The notes below the pieces were generated by a model. The model did no database searches. It was not told the DNA's origin and saw only the letters and a list, made by a program, of their open reading frames with translations. This document shows, piece by piece, positions 6,401 to 7,135 of a stretch of DNA of 7,135 bases (its first letter is position 1; every line of letters begins with the position of its first letter). The stretch covers positions 1 through 7,135 of the forward strand of contig DBJV01000049.1 in NCBI GenBank assembly GCA_002297185.1, given 5' to 3'. The DNA comes from Christensenella sp. UBA767. GTDB taxonomy: Bacteria > Bacillota > Clostridia > Christensenellales > CAG-917. Position numbers and translations under genes: made by a program.

Positions 6401-6993
6401 CGGCGCAACTCTACGTCGAGCAAGCGGACGAGGACGGCAACGTCGAAATGGCGGTTGACCAAAACCTCGCAAATAAGAGCGTCAAATTCGGCTGCATAGT
6501 GTCCTCTTTCGAGAAAAAAGCCACTTCCAAGCAGCAAAAATTCGCAGTCGGAAGAGTGGAGGACAGAATGGGATCAATTGCGTTCTCCATGTATCCGCGC
6601 GCATACGAAAAATACGGCGAATTGCTCGGTGCAGACGCCCCTCTCAAAGTCTATGGCAAGATAGACCTTAGAGACGAAAGCGAGCCGAAAATCAGCATTG
6701 AAAAAGCGGAACTTTGGCACAACGAAAAAGCAGAGGCAAAAAACAACGCCCCCCAAACCGCAAAACCGAGCGGAATACTGTACGTTCTCTTGCAAAATGG
6801 CGTTGAAAAAGATATGGTTGCCGACATCCTTGCGATGCACCCGGGCGAAACGTCTTGCCAAGCGCAAGTGCGCCAAAACGGCACCAACAAACTCATGCAA
6901 TTCTCGCAAAAAGTTGACGTCTGCGAAGATTTGCTAACGCGCTTGCAAGATGTCTTAGGTGCAAGTCGCGTCAAATATGTCGTGAAAAATTAA
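3415..6993 (+). CDS. dnaE: DNA polymerase III subunit alpha (DnaE)
   Basis: Replicative DNA polymerase catalytic subunit, family C, 1192 residues, full length. Order of domains: PHP domain (about 4-225) with likely metal ligands H8, H10, D57/H58, E83, H103, C153, D221 and H223 all present; palm with GPGRGSGCGS (374-383) and catalytic aspartates D416 and D418 in MPDFDVDF plus D573 in KMDFLGL; fingers and helix-hairpin-helix region with SPDIN (834-838) and GLMGIKNVG (854-862); a clamp-binding motif QMSLF (939-943); an OB fold (about 1022-1105); an A/N-rich linker; and a conserved C-terminal domain to 1192. The intact PHP site fits a domain capable of metal-dependent proofreading, unlike the degenerate E. 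coli version. Between LLDGA and ITDHG there are about 16 residues more than in typical homologues. The stop TAA lies within the downstream A/T repeat. Confidence 0.98.
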   Translation: MTDFVHLHLHTEYSLLDGAVRLLQVAPDPSDPKKTIKTHPLCDALKARGMDAVAITDHGNMYGVHTFVSVLRADGIKPIIGEEFYVADDMYAKTADVLKQRYHLILLAKNMTGYKNLMKLSSMAFVDGFYMKPRIDLKHLKEHSEGLICLSACLAGQIPRLILAGQYEAAKNLAIEMRDMFAPGDFYIELQDHHLAEDRIVMNPLCQISREIGVKVVATNDVHYIEKEDADMQDTMMCITLGCKKSEINNARFETDEFYLKTGDEMAELFSWCPEAIATTREIADKVDGDYFITKHSSIIPKYTNEEMGDRDEAQYLRDLAYEGVKRKYGYIDETIEKRLEYELGVIHKCGFDGYFLIVWDYVHAAQQMGIPVGPGRGSGCGSIVAYGIGITDIDPLKYNLLFERFLSEERVSMPDFDVDFCFVRRPEIIDYCIKKYGKDNVSQIIAYSTMSAKAVVKDVARVFDVPYGESANWVKEIPAMGKPLLPQVLTEGSDFYSEDFKKLYDNNPSAKMVIDVAMKLEGMPRQTSMHAAGVVICADPIVEHCALSRNGDVITTQFDKVIVEELGLLKMDFLGLKTLTDIDEALKLIKADKGIDLDFHKLGYEDHKVYELIASGDCEAVFQLESGGMKKFMAQLQPDCLEDVVAGISMYRPGPMQFIDLFLEGKRNPDKVQYAHPLLKEILENTYGCIVYQEQVMQIAQKIAGFSFGGADIMRRAIAKKKLSVLEQQRDIFLHGGKLDGDKTGKYVPGAVANGVSEEIANHLFDQILKFASYAFNKSHAAAYTFLTYQTAYLKCYYPTHFIVAVVNNRITNADEVKHYMNYLKRTGVKTLSPDINRSQKNFSIEGDNVRYGLMGIKNVGEQAMEYVLTERAQNGEFKDIRDFLDRCAGQVNKRMIESLIKGGAMDCFGKTRATLMSSYERIMDTVLADKKSKISGQMSLFDELIEDTEIKYTETPEYPKSEILKYEKEVLGMYLSGHPLDDYRDDRHEFDFDTAQLYVEQADEDGNVEMAVDQNLANKSVKFGCIVSSFEKKATSKQQKFAVGRVEDRMGSIAFSMYPRAYEKYGELLGADAPLKVYGKIDLRDESEPKISIEKAELWHNEKAEAKNNAPQTAKPSGILYVLLQNGVEKDMVADILAMHPGETSCQAQVRQNGTNKLMQFSQKVDVCEDLLTRLQDVLGASRVKYVVKN

Positions 6994-7023
6994 TAATTAA
7001 TAATTATTAATTAATAATTGAGG
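6990..7023. repeat. A/T-only palindromic repeat, copy 2 (contains the dnaE stop codon)
   Basis: Identical to 2940-2973 over 34 bases, 4050 bases downstream and in the same orientation. The TAA stop of dnaE (6991-6993) is the second to fourth base of the repeat. As with copy 1, the repeat sits directly at the 3' end of a gene. Confidence 0.9.
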
Positions 7024-7135
7024 GTGGGACACCCACACCCGAACGAAATAAATATGGAATACTCCATATGTCATTCCGAGGAACGTAGTGACGTGGCAAT
7101 CTAGGCGTAGCCGCACACACCAAGCAAGCGATATA
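7021..7135. repeat. Mosaic of repeat modules downstream of dnaE (continues past the window)
   Basis: Modules in order: GGGTGGGACACCCACACC (7022-7039, same as 3254-3271); a hairpin ATATGGA-ATAC-TCCATAT (7052-7069) containing TGGAATACTCC from the element's right terminus; one arm of the TCATTCCGAG...GGCAATCTAG repeat (7069-7104); a small GGC-GTA-GCC hairpin (7104-7112); and CACACCAAGC... (7116-7135, same as 3002-3021). No gene is visible in this stretch. Confidence 0.8.

Noticed and set aside
6200..6993. Truncation of DnaE by the downstream repeat
   Set aside because: The protein reaches the normal C-terminal domain and ends at about the expected place, so the repeat replaced the stop without removing a domain.

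Overview
The window looks like a chromosomal segment from a Gram-positive bacterium of the Firmicutes/Clostridia type, probably an uncultured gut-type lineage. Evidence: a WhiA homologue, a type II-like MurB, a DnaE with an intact-looking PHP domain and a C-terminal clamp-binding motif, and the gene order murB - PHP protein - whiA - dnaE, which is a thinned version of the clostridial neighbourhood murB - PHP - rapZ - yvcK - whiA - (HPr) - dnaE. Base composition is middling. The genus cannot be named from sequence alone.

Layout. 1-186: start of the window, with no convincing gene; a short open frame on the minus strand leaves the window and is only a possible partial gene. 187-1074: murB (cell-wall precursor synthesis), with a perfect -10 box so close to its GTG that the mRNA may be leaderless. 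1075-1206: intergenic, holding a near-consensus sigma-A promoter. 1207-1971 and 1976-2938: a PHP-family metal-dependent phosphoesterase and whiA, separated by 4 bases and almost certainly co-transcribed; rapZ and yvcK, often found between them, are absent. 2939-3414: a repeat-rich intergenic region with an A/T-only palindrome, a MITE-like block of about 323 bp with 15-bp terminal inverted repeats, and a tandem array of five small hairpins joined by a constant ATATCAC linker that ends right before the dnaE ribosome binding site. 3415-6993: full-length dnaE. 6990-7135: a second repeat-rich region that reuses the same modules in a different order, starting with an identical copy of the A/T palindrome, which supplies the dnaE stop codon.

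The genes are housekeeping: MurB makes UDP-N-acetylmuramic acid, WhiA is a DNA-binding protein tied to cell division and chromosome segregation, DnaE is a replicative polymerase, and the PHP protein is an uncharacterised hydrolase. The unusual part is the non-coding DNA around dnaE: a modular, palindromic repeat family whose hairpin stems change in sequence while keeping their pairing. That pattern suggests structure rather than sequence is maintained, and it is the best candidate here for something not well described.
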